NCBI RefSeq assembly: GCF_003614885.1
Contig: NZ_QZMS01000011.1
Span: 124,001-188,000 of the forward strand
Origin: Photobacterium salinisoli
Lineage (GTDB): Bacteria > Pseudomonadota > Gammaproteobacteria > Enterobacterales > Vibrionaceae
Direction of reading: 5' to 3'
Length of the DNA stretch: 64,000 bases
Shown: positions 1 to 8,640 of the stretch, one piece after another
How the letters are laid out: every line of letters starts with the position of its first letter
How positions within the stretch are numbered: position 1 is the first letter of the stretch
Notes under the pieces: model-generated
Database searches by the model: none
What the model was told of the DNA's origin: nothing
What the model saw: only the letters and a program-made list of their open reading frames with translations
Translations under genes and position numbers: made by a program

Positions 1-21
1 TCGCATCAGATTAAAAGATAC

Positions 22-104
22 GTTAGTCGGGGAGCCGTAAGGCTGAGACCACAAAGTGGGACCCGTTGAACCTGATCCAGTTAATACTGGCGTAGGGAAC
101 TAGC
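22..104 (+). ncRNA. TPP (thiamine pyrophosphate) riboswitch
   Basis: The conserved THI-box blocks are readable: GGCTGAGA at 41-48, then ACCCGTTGAACCTGATCC and the closing GGCGTAGGGAACTAG. TTAGT (23-27) can pair with ACTAG (99-103) as helix P1. It lies directly upstream of thiD and the pyrimidine transport genes, the usual target of this riboswitch, which turns expression down when thiamine pyrophosphate is plentiful. A small hairpin (CATCCG/CGGATG, 125-139) follows. I see no T-run after it, so control is more likely at translation than by termination (inference). Confidence 0.95.
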
Positions 105-214
105 AGAATTGCCTGTCACCTTCTCATCCGTAACGGATGCCCGCGAAGTGTAACCCGGCGACTGTTCGTCACCCCTGCGTAATCAAACGACGATTTTGAT
201 AGCAAGGGATGCCA

Positions 215-1099
215 ATGAACACGTCCACAAGAACCAAACCTTCTCAGATAAATAGTGCTGTAGGTACCCCAATTACACTGACCATTGCCGGTTCAGACAG
301 CGGTGGCGGTGCGGGCATTCAGGCAGACATAAAAGCGATTTCAGCAACAGGCGGATATGCCTGTTCCGTTATCACTGCACTGACGGCGCAAAATACGCAG
401 GGTGTATCAGGCATCTTCCCTGTCAGTCCAGCCTTTGTTGAACAACAATTGGATGCGGTTTTCAGTGATCTCGACATCCGGGCCGTCAAGATAGGCATGC
501 TGAGTGATGCAGGTATCATACAAGCCGTCGCAAAGAAGCTTCGTCAGTACCAGCCTGAATTTGTCGTTCTGGATCCTGTTATGGTGGCTACCAGCGGGGA
601 TCTTTTACTAGAAGAAGACGCTATTAGTACACTGAAAAGTGAACTCATCCCTTTAGCCACTCTGATAACCCCAAATCTACCGGAAGCTGTCACACTCACC
701 CGCACGACGGGCCTGAATATAGATCCATCAGCCCTGCAGCATACCGATGTGGAAGGGCTTATCGAGCAACTCAAAACCATTAGCAGTAGTGCTGTATTGC
801 TGAAAGGCGGGCATTGGGAACAGGACACATTCAGTACCGATTATCTAATCACAAACAGTGACACCGTCACTATCTCAGCCAAACGTATCGCAACCCGAAA
901 CACACATGGTACAGGTTGCACCTTATCCGCCGCTATTGCCTCCTACCTTGCACAAGGCTGCCCTCTCACAGAGGCGGTTCAGAAAGGCAAAGATTATCTG
1001 ACACAAGCACTGTCTCATGCCGATCAGCTCAGCATTGGTCTGGGTCACGGGCCCGTTCATCACTTCTATGCATTTCACTCGTCAAGGGAACAGGGATGA
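215..1099 (+). CDS. thiD: Hydroxymethylpyrimidine/phosphomethylpyrimidine kinase ThiD
   Basis: Phosphorylates 4-amino-5-hydroxymethyl-2-methylpyrimidine (HMP) and then HMP-P to HMP-PP, the pyrimidine half of thiamine. The ribokinase-fold N-terminus TIAGSDSGGGAGIQADIK and the C-terminal anion-hole motif THGTGCTLSAAIAS are both present, and the length (about 294 residues) fits the family with a short N-terminal extension. Two ATGs are close together (209 and 215). The AAGGG at 204-208 touches the first and sits 6 nt from the second, so I chose 215. The stop overlaps the next gene as ATGA, implying translational coupling. First gene of the TPP-riboswitch operon. Confidence 0.93.
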   Translation: MNTSTRTKPSQINSAVGTPITLTIAGSDSGGGAGIQADIKAISATGGYACSVITALTAQNTQGVSGIFPVSPAFVEQQLDAVFSDLDIRAVKIGMLSDAGIIQAVAKKLRQYQPEFVVLDPVMVATSGDLLLEEDAISTLKSELIPLATLITPNLPEAVTLTRTTGLNIDPSALQHTDVEGLIEQLKTISSSAVLLKGGHWEQDTFSTDYLITNSDTVTISAKRIATRNTHGTGCTLSAAIASYLAQGCPLTEAVQKGKDYLTQALSHADQLSIGLGHGPVHHFYAFHSSREQG

Positions 1100-1908
1100 A
1101 CACGTTAAAGCCCTCAGTAAGTTATCCATTGGGAGCGCCTGACAGTCAATTTCTACGGCTTGGTGTTCACGTAAAACAGCTAACATTAACCTTTGCCGGT
1201 CAAACGACCCCTTTATTCAGCCAGCTGGATTTAACGCTCCAGTCCGGGCAATGGCATTGTATTCTGGGTCAGAGCGGTTGCGGAAAAACCACCCTATTGC
1301 GTCTGCTCGCCAATCTGTTGCCCAAAGATGTGGAATGGAGTGGTGAACTGTCTGCATCTGATAACCAAAGTATCAGTGATCGCGTGGCTTACATGGCACA
1401 GCAAGATCTGCTGCTGCCCTGGTTAAATGTACTGGACAATGTCTGTTTCAGTTTCAGGCTCAAACAAGGTAAAGCCAGTGATGCCGTACAGCAACGTGCA
1501 ATCCAGCTCCTGCATCGAGTCGGCTTAGGTGATAAATTGCACGCCCGTCCATCACAATTGTCAGGGGGAATGCGACAGCGCGTCGCGCTTGTGCGCACCT
1601 TGATTCAGGATAAACCGCTGGTGTTAATGGATGAGCCGTTTTCCGCCCTAGACGCCGTGACAAGGTATAAACTCCAGGATCTCGCTGCTGAGTTACTGGC
1701 TCAGCGCACTGTGCTGCTTATTACTCATGATCCTCAGGAAGCATTAAGGCTGGGTCATCACCTCTTTTTAATACAAGGCAAACCGGGCTGGTTAAAGCGC
1801 TTATCCGTTCCCGAAGGTGCTCCGCCGAGAAGCATCAATGCAGAACTGGCTGTAAAACAGCAGGTCATTATCGAGCAACTTTCCGGTCTGGGTGAGCACA
1901 ATGTCTAA
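1096..1908 (+). CDS. thiZ: ABC transporter ATPase for thiamine pyrimidine precursor (ThiZ-like)
   Basis: Cytoplasmic ATPase of a nitrate/taurine/pyrimidine-type importer. Walker A GQSGCGKT is at residues 58-65, followed by the Q-loop region MAQQDLLLPWLN, the signature LSGGMRQRVALVRTL and Walker B PLVLMDEPFSALD. The open frame extends upstream inside thiD, but the ATG at 1096 overlapping the thiD stop is the likely start. It overlaps the permease gene by 8 bases. The substrate is inferred from context (TPP riboswitch, thiD, ThiY-like binding protein, tenA): HMP or the formylaminopyrimidine formed when thiamine degrades. Confidence 0.88.
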   Translation: MNTLKPSVSYPLGAPDSQFLRLGVHVKQLTLTFAGQTTPLFSQLDLTLQSGQWHCILGQSGCGKTTLLRLLANLLPKDVEWSGELSASDNQSISDRVAYMAQQDLLLPWLNVLDNVCFSFRLKQGKASDAVQQRAIQLLHRVGLGDKLHARPSQLSGGMRQRVALVRTLIQDKPLVLMDEPFSALDAVTRYKLQDLAAELLAQRTVLLITHDPQEALRLGHHLFLIQGKPGWLKRLSVPEGAPPRSINAELAVKQQVIIEQLSGLGEHNV

Positions 1909-2716
1909 AGAACTCACTGAAAAACCTGCTGTAACAACGGTGAATTTCCGCCCCTTTTTTCATCATTCCATTAGCCGACTGGCGATAAGCTCGGTGTGTC
2001 TGATCTGTTTCTGGCAGGGACTTGTCAGCCTGTTTCAGCTTCCCGGTTTTATTCTGCCGGCGCCGATCGCCGTATTCCGCAAATTAATTCAGCGTCATGA
2101 TGTCTTACTCAGCCATGCGGCTGTCACTATCAGCGAAATTGTCCTGGGGTTAGCCTTCGGGCTTGGCATTGGTCTTATCTGTGCGCTCTTGATGCTGCTT
2201 TTTAATCCGGTCAGGCGCTGGCTGTTACCCCTGCTGATCGCCAGTCAGGCCATTCCCGTTTTTGCTATCGCCCCTATTCTCATGCTCTGGCTTGGCTATG
2301 GCATTGCATCCAAAGTAGTGATGGCTGCCATTATCATCTTCTTTCCGGTCACGACCTGCTGTTATGACGGTTTACGACACACCCCACAGGGCTATTTAGA
2401 TCTCGCAAAGACAATGAATGCCACCACATGGCAATTGTTATGGCATATCAGACTACCGGCAGCACTGCCCGCCCTGGCATCGGGGATACGGGTTGCCGTT
2501 GTGGTCGCCCCCATTGGTGCTGTTGTCGGGGAATGGGTTGGCGCCAGCGAAGGGCTTGGCTACCTGATGCTGCAAGCCAACGCCCGCATGATGATCGATG
2601 AAATGTTTGCCGCCTTGCTGATTTTAGCCGGGCTCTCTGTGTCGCTGTATTTTGCGACAGATTACCTGCTTAAACGTGCTATCCCCTGGCTGCCAGAGAA
2701 TGGCCAGTCACAATAA
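1901..2716 (+). CDS. thiX: ABC transporter permease for thiamine pyrimidine precursor (ThiX-like)
   Basis: Inner-membrane permease of the BPD_transp_1 family, about six hydrophobic segments, with the EAA-type cytoplasmic loop (YLDLAKTMNATTWQLLWHIRLPAALPALASGIR) that docks on the ATPase. An in-frame GTG at 1892 is possible, but GGGTGAG at 1890-1895 is best spaced for the ATG at 1901. It overlaps the end of the ATPase gene, as usual in this operon type. Substrate assignment rests on neighbours. Confidence 0.87.
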   Translation: MSKELTEKPAVTTVNFRPFFHHSISRLAISSVCLICFWQGLVSLFQLPGFILPAPIAVFRKLIQRHDVLLSHAAVTISEIVLGLAFGLGIGLICALLMLLFNPVRRWLLPLLIASQAIPVFAIAPILMLWLGYGIASKVVMAAIIIFFPVTTCCYDGLRHTPQGYLDLAKTMNATTWQLLWHIRLPAALPALASGIRVAVVVAPIGAVVGEWVGASEGLGYLMLQANARMMIDEMFAALLILAGLSVSLYFATDYLLKRAIPWLPENGQSQ

Positions 2717-2744
2717 ATTTTGTATTACATAAGGAAAATAATTA

Positions 2745-3686
2745 ATGACCAACTTACCTGCCCGAAGTGCCATTGCCCTTGCCATTGCAAGTGTTGCAAG
2801 CCAGGCTCAGGCTAAAGAAATGACCTTAATGCTGGATTGGTTTGTCAACCCGAATCACGGCCCAATCATTATTGCGCAAAAAAACGGCTTGTTTGAAGAA
2901 CAAGGCTTACAGATAAAGATTCAGGAGCCGGCAGACCCTTCCATGCCAGCCAAACTGGTCGCGGCAGGAAAAGTGGATTTGGCGATCTCTTACCAAACCA
3001 GCCTGACTATTGATGTTGCAGCAGGCCTGCCGCTAATCAGAGCGTCAACCTTAATCGCAACGCCACTGAATACCCTGATGGTACTTGATAATAATAAGAT
3101 CAATACCATGGCGGATTTAAAAGGTAAGACAATAGGTATCGCCATTGCCGGTAATGAAGAGGCAACCGTCGGCACCATGCTGAAAACAGCAGGTGTCAAC
3201 TTCACAGATGTTAAGATTGTTAACGTCGGATGGGCGCTTTCCTCGTCACTCGCCTCCGGTAAAGTTGACGCCATATGGGGCGGATTACGCAATTTTGAAT
3301 CTAACCAGCTGGCGCTGGAAGGATATAAAGCAAAATCTTTCTTTCCGGAAGAACATGGCGTGCCTCCCTACGACGAACTGGTGGTGGTAGCCAATAAAAA
3401 CCAGTATAACGCCGACGATCTGAAAAAGTTTAATCTCGCCATAGAGAAAGCCACGCAGTATCTCATCAATCACCCTGATAAAGCCTGGCAAACTTTCATT
3501 TCCTATTCGCCTGACACACTGAATAACGAGCTAAACAAACTGGCCTGGCGCGATACTTTACCTCGTTTTGCCCTCCGCCCTGCTGCCGTGGATCAGGAAC
3601 GCTACAACCAGTTTTCCGCGTTTATGTATAAACACAAGATTATCGACAATGCACCTGCAGCAAAAGATTTCGTGCCTACCTTTTGA
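2745..3686 (+). CDS. thiY: ABC transporter substrate-binding protein, NMT1/THI5-like (ThiY-like)
   Basis: Periplasmic binding protein of the NMT1/THI5-like family. After a short leader ending near ASQAQA the mature protein begins KEMTLMLDWFVNPNHGPIIIAQKNGLF, the family's typical N-terminus (LDW.PN.H..). The start ATG has AAGGAAA 8-9 nt upstream. By analogy with ThiY it should bind a pyrimidine precursor (formylaminopyrimidine or HMP). The signal peptide is short and lacks an obvious basic n-region, a mild oddity. Confidence 0.87.
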   Translation: MTNLPARSAIALAIASVASQAQAKEMTLMLDWFVNPNHGPIIIAQKNGLFEEQGLQIKIQEPADPSMPAKLVAAGKVDLAISYQTSLTIDVAAGLPLIRASTLIATPLNTLMVLDNNKINTMADLKGKTIGIAIAGNEEATVGTMLKTAGVNFTDVKIVNVGWALSSSLASGKVDAIWGGLRNFESNQLALEGYKAKSFFPEEHGVPPYDELVVVANKNQYNADDLKKFNLAIEKATQYLINHPDKAWQTFISYSPDTLNNELNKLAWRDTLPRFALRPAAVDQERYNQFSAFMYKHKIIDNAPAAKDFVPTF

Positions 3687-3726
3687 TCTCGGCATTTACC
3701 CCAATTTGACAGGGATGGAATAACGA

Positions 3727-4389
3727 ATGAAACATCACGATTTAATTCATGCCTGCCGGGATGACTGGCATGCTTACACTCATCACCACTTCGTTACACA
3801 ACTAGCGCAAGGGTCATTAGATTCGGCGGCCTATCTGCATTATTTGAAACAGGACTTTCTGTTCCTGAAACATTATGCCCGTGCTTATGCCCTTGCCATC
3901 TATAAAGCAACAACGCTGGAAGACATGCGCCGCCCGCTACCCAGTTTACAGGCGCTTATCGGCAGTGAAATGCATCACCATGTAACCTACTGCCAGCAGT
4001 GGGGATTAACTGAGTCTGACATGGAAGCCGAAGCTGAAGATGTAGGAACCGTGGCCTATACAAGGTATGTGCTGGACACAGGTATGGCTGGTGATCTGAC
4101 TGATTTATTTACTGCCCTGGCCCCATGTGCGATAGGCTATGCCATGATCGGCGAAAGGCTGATACAGGCGTCAGACACCCGTATTCAGGGCAACCCTTAC
4201 GCCAGCTGGATTCAGTTATATGGCGGTGACAGCTTCCAGCACGATGTGCAATCCAGTATCCGGCATCTGAACGAATTGCTTGAACCTGTGCCACTGGCAA
4301 GTCCTCGGGGCCAGCAGCTCATTAACATTTTCCGAACGGCTACGCGTATGGAAATTGCTTTTTGGCAACAGGGGCTGGACGCCGCTTAA
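3727..4389 (+). CDS. tenA: TenA family aminopyrimidine aminohydrolase (thiaminase II)
   Basis: TenA hydrolyses 4-amino-5-aminomethyl-2-methylpyrimidine to HMP, letting cells reuse degraded thiamine. The 220-residue length is typical. The candidate catalytic cysteine lies in LAPCAIGYAMIGERL (Cys134, matching Cys135 of Bacillus TenA), and a C-terminal acidic residue is present in RMEIAFW (Glu209). Last gene of the operon. Together with the importer and ThiD it forms import, deamination and phosphorylation steps. No YlmB-type deformylase is seen in the operon. Confidence 0.9.
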   Translation: MKHHDLIHACRDDWHAYTHHHFVTQLAQGSLDSAAYLHYLKQDFLFLKHYARAYALAIYKATTLEDMRRPLPSLQALIGSEMHHHVTYCQQWGLTESDMEAEAEDVGTVAYTRYVLDTGMAGDLTDLFTALAPCAIGYAMIGERLIQASDTRIQGNPYASWIQLYGGDSFQHDVQSSIRHLNELLEPVPLASPRGQQLINIFRTATRMEIAFWQQGLDAA

Positions 4390-4485
4390 TCTTGCCTTCG
4401 AAAGGGGCCGCTACCGGCTCCTCTTCATACACTGGTGTGAAGAATATTCGGTTTCGTGACAATTTCTCTTTTAAATTCAGATTAC

Positions 4486-4518
4486 AAGACGGCCGGAACC
4501 ACCGTTCTGGCCTATCTT
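4486..4518 (+). terminator. Candidate terminator hairpin after tenA
   Basis: Imperfect inverted repeat: AAGACGGCCGGAAC pairs with GTTCTGGCCTATCTT across a CACC loop. A run of seven T follows about 10 nt later. The gap between hairpin and T-run makes it weaker than a textbook terminator. Confidence 0.4.
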
Positions 4519-4565
4519 GTATACATGCTTTTTTTCCGTGAACACACTATTTGCAGGGCATCAGC

Positions 4566-5228
4566 ATGGCAGCAGAAAGTAAGCAAGTTGCAGTCATAGG
4601 ATTAGGCCGGTTTGGTATGGCGCTTTGCTATGAACTCAATCAACAAGGTGCCGAGGTTCTGGCTATCGACATTAATGAAGATCTGGTGCGTAAAGCCGCA
4701 GATCATGTCACTCAAGCTATCGTTGCCGATTGCTCTATTGAAGATACAGTGTCTGAGCTCAAACTGGATGATTATGATATCGCCATGGTGGCTATTGGCG
4801 ATAATGTGAATGCCAGCATTCTGACTACTCTGATTTTAAAAGAATCAGGCGTTAAACAGGTTTGGGTGAAAGCGAAAGACAGGTATCACGCAAAAATTCT
4901 GCATAAGATTGGTGCAGATCGTGTTGTTATGCCGGAAACAGAAATGGGTCAACGCATAGCGCGTATCATGCTGGATACCCGTATTTTCCATTACCTCGAA
5001 CTGGGCAGCGGACTGGCCATTGCCGAAGTTGTGGTGCTAACCACTATGATGGGACACCCGCTTTCTTCTCATCCTTGCTGTCAGGGACAACACACTCAGC
5101 TTTTGGCATTAAAACGAGGGCCAGAACTTCGGCCCCAGCCCGCAAAAGACACCAGAATGGAAATCGGCGATATTCTGATCATCGCCGGGCCGGAGTCAGA
5201 ACTCAGCGAATTATTTAAACGCATATGA
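4566..5228 (+). CDS. ktrA: KtrA/TrkA-type potassium uptake regulatory subunit (RCK)
   Basis: Cytoplasmic ring-forming RCK subunit that binds nucleotide and gates the KtrB potassium channel. The Rossmann motif VAVIGLGRFGMAL is at the N-terminus, the beta-strand-end Asp in LAIDINED follows, then an RCK_C domain in the last third. About 220 residues, normal for KtrA. A TTG at 4551 is in frame, but AGGG at 4555-4558 is placed for the ATG at 4566. The stop overlaps ktrB as ATGA, so the two subunits are coupled. Confidence 0.9.
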   Translation: MAAESKQVAVIGLGRFGMALCYELNQQGAEVLAIDINEDLVRKAADHVTQAIVADCSIEDTVSELKLDDYDIAMVAIGDNVNASILTTLILKESGVKQVWVKAKDRYHAKILHKIGADRVVMPETEMGQRIARIMLDTRIFHYLELGSGLAIAEVVVLTTMMGHPLSSHPCCQGQHTQLLALKRGPELRPQPAKDTRMEIGDILIIAGPESELSELFKRI

Positions 5229-6592
5229 AAGGCTTCATTGGCAAAGGTGGAATATTTCACCTTAAAACACCGCATAAGCAATCACCCTGGTCTGAACCGA
5301 AGATCATTATTGTCAGCTTTCTTTCGATTCTCTTGCCTGCCTCGGTATTGCTGACCTTGCCCCTCTTTTCTCAGACAGGCTTAAGTTTTGTCGATGCGTT
5401 GTTTACTGCAACGTCAGCCATCAGTGTTACAGGGTTAGGTGTTGTCGATACCGGTACGCATTTCACGCACAGTGGAAAAGTGCTGCTGATGATTCTTATG
5501 CAAATTGGCGGGCTGGGACAAATGACCTTGTCGGCAGTGCTGCTTTACTTGTTCGGCGCGCGGCTCAGTCTCAAGCAGCAAGCTGTCACAAAAGGCGCTT
5601 TAGGGCAAGAAAGCTCTATCAATATTCGTCGTCTGGTCATCCTCATCATGCTGTTTACGTTAATTGCAGAAATGATAGGAACCATTATTCTGGCTATCCG
5701 CTGGGTACCTGAATTTGGTTTGTCCGAAGGACTTTTTACTGCCGTCTTTCATGCCATCTCTGCTTTTAACAATGCAGGTTTTTCTCTGTTTTCTGACAGT
5801 ATGACAAGGTATCAGGATGACACCCTGCTTCTGATGACTATCTCTTTGCTGTTTATCTGCGGTGGTCTGGGCTTTACTGTAGTTGCTGACTTGTTTAAGT
5901 GGTCAAAAACACGGCATCACAAACTGCGTTTACATTCTAAACTCATGCTGGTTGCCACTCCTGTGCTGCTTTTGTCCGGTACTTTGCTGTTCTGGGTACT
6001 TGAAAAGAATAATCCCGCCACGCTTGGTCACTTACCAACCGGTTTGCAGTGGATGAATGCATTCTTTCAGTCAGCAACAGCCAGAACCGCCGGATTCAAC
6101 TCTGTGGACATCGCGCAATTTTCGCAACCTGCTCTTTTGGTCATGATGGCGCTGATGTTGATTGGCGCGGGGTCGACATCAACCGGCGGGGGGATCAAAG
6201 TGTCCACTTTCGTCGTGGCTATACTGGCAACAATCACCTTTTTGCGTCAGCAAAATAATGTTGTGTTGTTTAAACGGACAATCGCCTGGAACACAGTGCT
6301 GAAATGCCTGGCGATCATTGTTGTCAGCGGCTTAATACTCATACTTGCGATGTTTTTATTAATGCTGACTGAAAAGGCTTCGTTTGATCGGGTGATGTTT
6401 GAAACAATATCAGCTTTCTCAACTGCAGGGTTAAGTGCAGGATTGAGCGCGTCACTGTCGGAACCGGGCAAGGTCATTATGGTGGTTGTGATGATAACTG
6501 GCCGTATCGGTCCGCTTACACTGGCGTATCTGCTTGCAAGACCGACAACAACCCAACTGAAATACCCGGAAGATAACGTCTATGCAGGCTAG
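5225..6592 (+). CDS. ktrB: KtrB/TrkH-family potassium transporter membrane subunit
   Basis: Four-fold repeated membrane-pore-membrane channel subunit of the Trk/Ktr/HKT superfamily, 455 residues. Selectivity-filter-like segments with the conserved glycines are visible: ATSAISVTGLGVVDTG, AISAFNNAGFSLF, SATARTAGFNSVD and ISAFSTAGLSAGL. In Vibrio KtrAB is a sodium-dependent potassium uptake system used in osmotic adaptation (known for the family). Its stop codon overlaps the stop of the convergent tetR gene within the tetramer CTAG (6589-6592), so the genes share their last bases and no terminator fits between them. Confidence 0.9.
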   Translation: MKGFIGKGGIFHLKTPHKQSPWSEPKIIIVSFLSILLPASVLLTLPLFSQTGLSFVDALFTATSAISVTGLGVVDTGTHFTHSGKVLLMILMQIGGLGQMTLSAVLLYLFGARLSLKQQAVTKGALGQESSINIRRLVILIMLFTLIAEMIGTIILAIRWVPEFGLSEGLFTAVFHAISAFNNAGFSLFSDSMTRYQDDTLLLMTISLLFICGGLGFTVVADLFKWSKTRHHKLRLHSKLMLVATPVLLLSGTLLFWVLEKNNPATLGHLPTGLQWMNAFFQSATARTAGFNSVDIAQFSQPALLVMMALMLIGAGSTSTGGGIKVSTFVVAILATITFLRQQNNVVLFKRTIAWNTVLKCLAIIVVSGLILILAMFLLMLTEKASFDRVMFETISAFSTAGLSAGLSASLSEPGKVIMVVVMITGRIGPLTLAYLLARPTTTQLKYPEDNVYAG

Positions 6593-7191
6593 TGATATTT
6601 ATTACCCGCCTGATTCTGCAATGCCAGCAGACTAAGCAACACATCGACGCCATTATCAACCAGTTCATACTGGCGGGCTTTCCCCAGTACCCTGATACCC
6701 TGCATTTGCATCACCAGAAAATGACTGAATTGCTTCGCATCTGTGTTCATACTCCATTCACCCTGTTCCTGCGCGTTTTGAATGGCAGTCTGAAACCGCC
6801 CGGCCAGTGTGTTGAACAATACGCCGCCCGTCGCCAGTACGCTCTCATCGCAGTGCGCGCGTTCAAGTAAGGCATTCTGCATAAAGCAACCACACGTCTG
6901 CTCACGCTGCAGTGACGCAAACCGTTTCAGATAAGCCACAATGTCCTCATACCCTGCTTTTTCATGCAGCAACTTATGAAGAGGAGGAAATGACACTTTC
7001 TTCAGGTAGTAATCCAAGGCTTCACTGAACAAGCTCGCTTTATCGGTATAAGTATTGTAAAGACTGAACCTGTTAATACCCAGGCACTCAACCAGATCTG
7101 ATACAGATGTATCCGCATAGCCTTTCAGCCAAAAGAGCTCCATTGCCTGAATAAGCTTTTCTTCTCTGTCAAAATTTTTGGTCCTAGCCAT
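6589..7191 (-). CDS. TetR-family transcriptional regulator
   Basis: N-terminal TetR helix-turn-helix (REEKLIQAMELFWLKGYADTSVSDLVECLGINRFSLYNTY) and a C-terminal ligand domain with the block CGCFMQNALLERAHCDESV, seen in several TetR subgroups sensing reactive small molecules. The frame opens at 7230, but the ATG at 7191 (MARTKNFDREE) has an AGAGA ribosome site and starts just before the DNA-binding domain. It is divergent from a glutathione S-transferase gene and probably represses it (inference). Confidence 0.87.
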   Translation of the reverse strand: MARTKNFDREEKLIQAMELFWLKGYADTSVSDLVECLGINRFSLYNTYTDKASLFSEALDYYLKKVSFPPLHKLLHEKAGYEDIVAYLKRFASLQREQTCGCFMQNALLERAHCDESVLATGGVLFNTLAGRFQTAIQNAQEQGEWSMNTDAKQFSHFLVMQMQGIRVLGKARQYELVDNGVDVLLSLLALQNQAGNKYH

Positions 7192-7230
7192 ATTCTTATC
7201 TCTCAGGGTGCTATTTTTGCACTGCCACAC

Positions 7231-7269
7231 TTGACGTAAAGCACTTCAATAACTTAGATTTTATTCTAA
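7231..7269 (+). promoter_or_regulatory. gst promoter with overlapping TetR-type operator
   Basis: A sigma70-like promoter reads TTGACG (7231-7236), 17 nt, then TTAGAT (7254-7259). A palindrome TTAGA-N6-TCTAA (7254-7269) covers the -10 box. It lies between the divergent tetR and gst genes, where a TetR regulator would act. Confidence 0.55.
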
Positions 7270-7295
7270 CTGATCATTCCGTTAAAGAGAAAACC

Positions 7296-7907
7296 ATGAA
7301 AATCTACCAACTAGCCCCATCTCCAAGTGCTCGTCGTGTCAGTATCTTCCTTGCTGAAATAGGCATTGACGTTGAACGGATTTCAATTGATATTCGCGGC
7401 GGTGAAAACTTATCGGATAGTTTTCAGGCTAAAAGCCAGAATGGACTCATCCCAGTTCTTGAGCTCGATGACGGGACCACGATTAGCGAGTCTATCGCCA
7501 TTTGTCGTTACTTCGATGAAACTCATCCCAGCGAACACTCTTTGTTTGGTAATACGCCGCTGGAAAAAGCGCAAGTGGAGATGTGGCAAAGAATCGTGGA
7601 ATTGAAAGGCTTATTCGTTGCCATGCAAGCTTTCAGAAATCTTACCGGGGTCTATAAAGACAGAGAAACCTGTGTGGAATCATGGGGAGAAGTGTCGCGT
7701 CAACGTTTAATCGCATTTCTGCCATCACTGGATAGACGACTCTCTGAATCAAGGTTTGTCGCTGGAGAAAGGTTTACCGTGGCTGACATTACCGCATACG
7801 TTATGTGTAACTTCATGAAGAATTTAGATGTAAACCTGGATGCATCCTTACCGCACCTTCAGGCTTGGTTTGAAACGGTAAGCCAGCGGCCTTCTGTTCG
7901 TCAGTAA
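7296..7907 (+). CDS. Glutathione S-transferase family protein
   Basis: N-terminal thioredoxin-like domain (MKIYQLAPSPSARRVSIFLAEIGID, with NGLIPVLELDDGTTISESIAICRYFDE carrying the cis-proline and the Glu-Ser that bind glutathione) followed by an all-helical C-terminal domain with FTVADITAYV. 203 residues, normal. Cytosolic; likely conjugates or reduces electrophiles with glutathione. The exact substrate cannot be read. Divergent from a TetR regulator, with an operator-like palindrome over its -10. Confidence 0.88.
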   Translation: MKIYQLAPSPSARRVSIFLAEIGIDVERISIDIRGGENLSDSFQAKSQNGLIPVLELDDGTTISESIAICRYFDETHPSEHSLFGNTPLEKAQVEMWQRIVELKGLFVAMQAFRNLTGVYKDRETCVESWGEVSRQRLIAFLPSLDRRLSESRFVAGERFTVADITAYVMCNFMKNLDVNLDASLPHLQAWFETVSQRPSVRQ

Positions 7908-8010
7908 TACTCCCTTATCATAGGGGTTTGGAACACTCTCATACATAAGGGTCACGAGTGCTGCCTTAGCCGGGCAGCATGGCAATTAAAGAATGAGATT
8001 GAATCTGACC

Positions 8011-8049
8011 GTATAAAAAGCAATGAGTGACGAATTGCCACTCATTGCT
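8011..8049 (-). terminator. Rho-independent terminator of the yceH-yaeQ operon
   Basis: Perfect 11-bp stem: AGCAATGAGTG (8019-8029) and CACTCATTGCT (8039-8049), followed on the minus strand by TTTTTA. Placed just after the yaeQ stop. Confidence 0.8.
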
Positions 8050-8059
8050 CATCAACAGG

Positions 8060-8605
8060 TCATTCCCCGCGCTGCCACCATTGCGGCACGATTGTGCAAT
8101 TGGCTTTTTCGCTCGACAGCCAGCAGTGCTCACCTTCGATGGTCAACTGGAGCTGCATGCTTCGCTCTACCATGCCCTCTAGGCATTCGAGCACAGCATC
8201 TTCAATAAAAACCACGGATACATTTTTTAATTGGGACGCTTTGGATTTCATCGACTGCCACCAGACAGGGGCAGCGTGATCGCCATAAGCATAAATAACA
8301 ACCTGACCAGCTTTCTGCGAGGCACGGCGAAGCCTTTTCTCATCTGGCAGTCCGAGTTCCAGCCAAAATTCAATGCCGCCATGCAGGTTTTTTATCCATA
8401 GATCGGGTTCATCGGTGTCACATAAACCTTTAGTAAAAGTTAACGCCTCGTCGGCATGTAAACCCCACGCCACTAAACGCAGCATTAAACGTTGCAAGGT
8501 TTCTGAAGGATGACAGGCCAGCGTATGTGAACCGTCCAGATAACGACCTCGGTCAAGATCGGCGACATTGATATGTGCTTTGTAAATGGTGGCTTTCAGA
8601 GCCAT
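8060..8605 (-). CDS. yaeQ: YaeQ family protein
   Basis: 181 residues matching the YaeQ family throughout (MALKATIYKAHINVADLDRG..., GLCDTDEPDLW, EFWLELGLPDEKRLRRA, VVIYAYGD). YaeQ has a PD-(D/E)XK-like nuclease fold and was linked to suppression of RfaH loss; its biochemical role is not settled. The frame opens at 8704, but the family N-terminus begins at the ATG at 8605. Last gene of a minus-strand cluster with yceH, a GIY-YIG gene and a secreted protein. Confidence 0.9.
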   Translation of the reverse strand: MALKATIYKAHINVADLDRGRYLDGSHTLACHPSETLQRLMLRLVAWGLHADEALTFTKGLCDTDEPDLWIKNLHGGIEFWLELGLPDEKRLRRASQKAGQVVIYAYGDHAAPVWWQSMKSKASQLKNVSVVFIEDAVLECLEGMVERSMQLQLTIEGEHCWLSSEKANCTIVPQWWQRGE

Positions 8606-8640
8606 ATATGGATTTCTCAGTAAAAAATAAAACGAAATAT

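Noticed and set aside
916-1095. N-terminal extension of the ABC ATPase inside thiD
   Set aside because: The extension is low-quality protein (Arg/Ser/Cys-rich) read out of frame from thiD; the ATGA overlap at 1096 is a better start.
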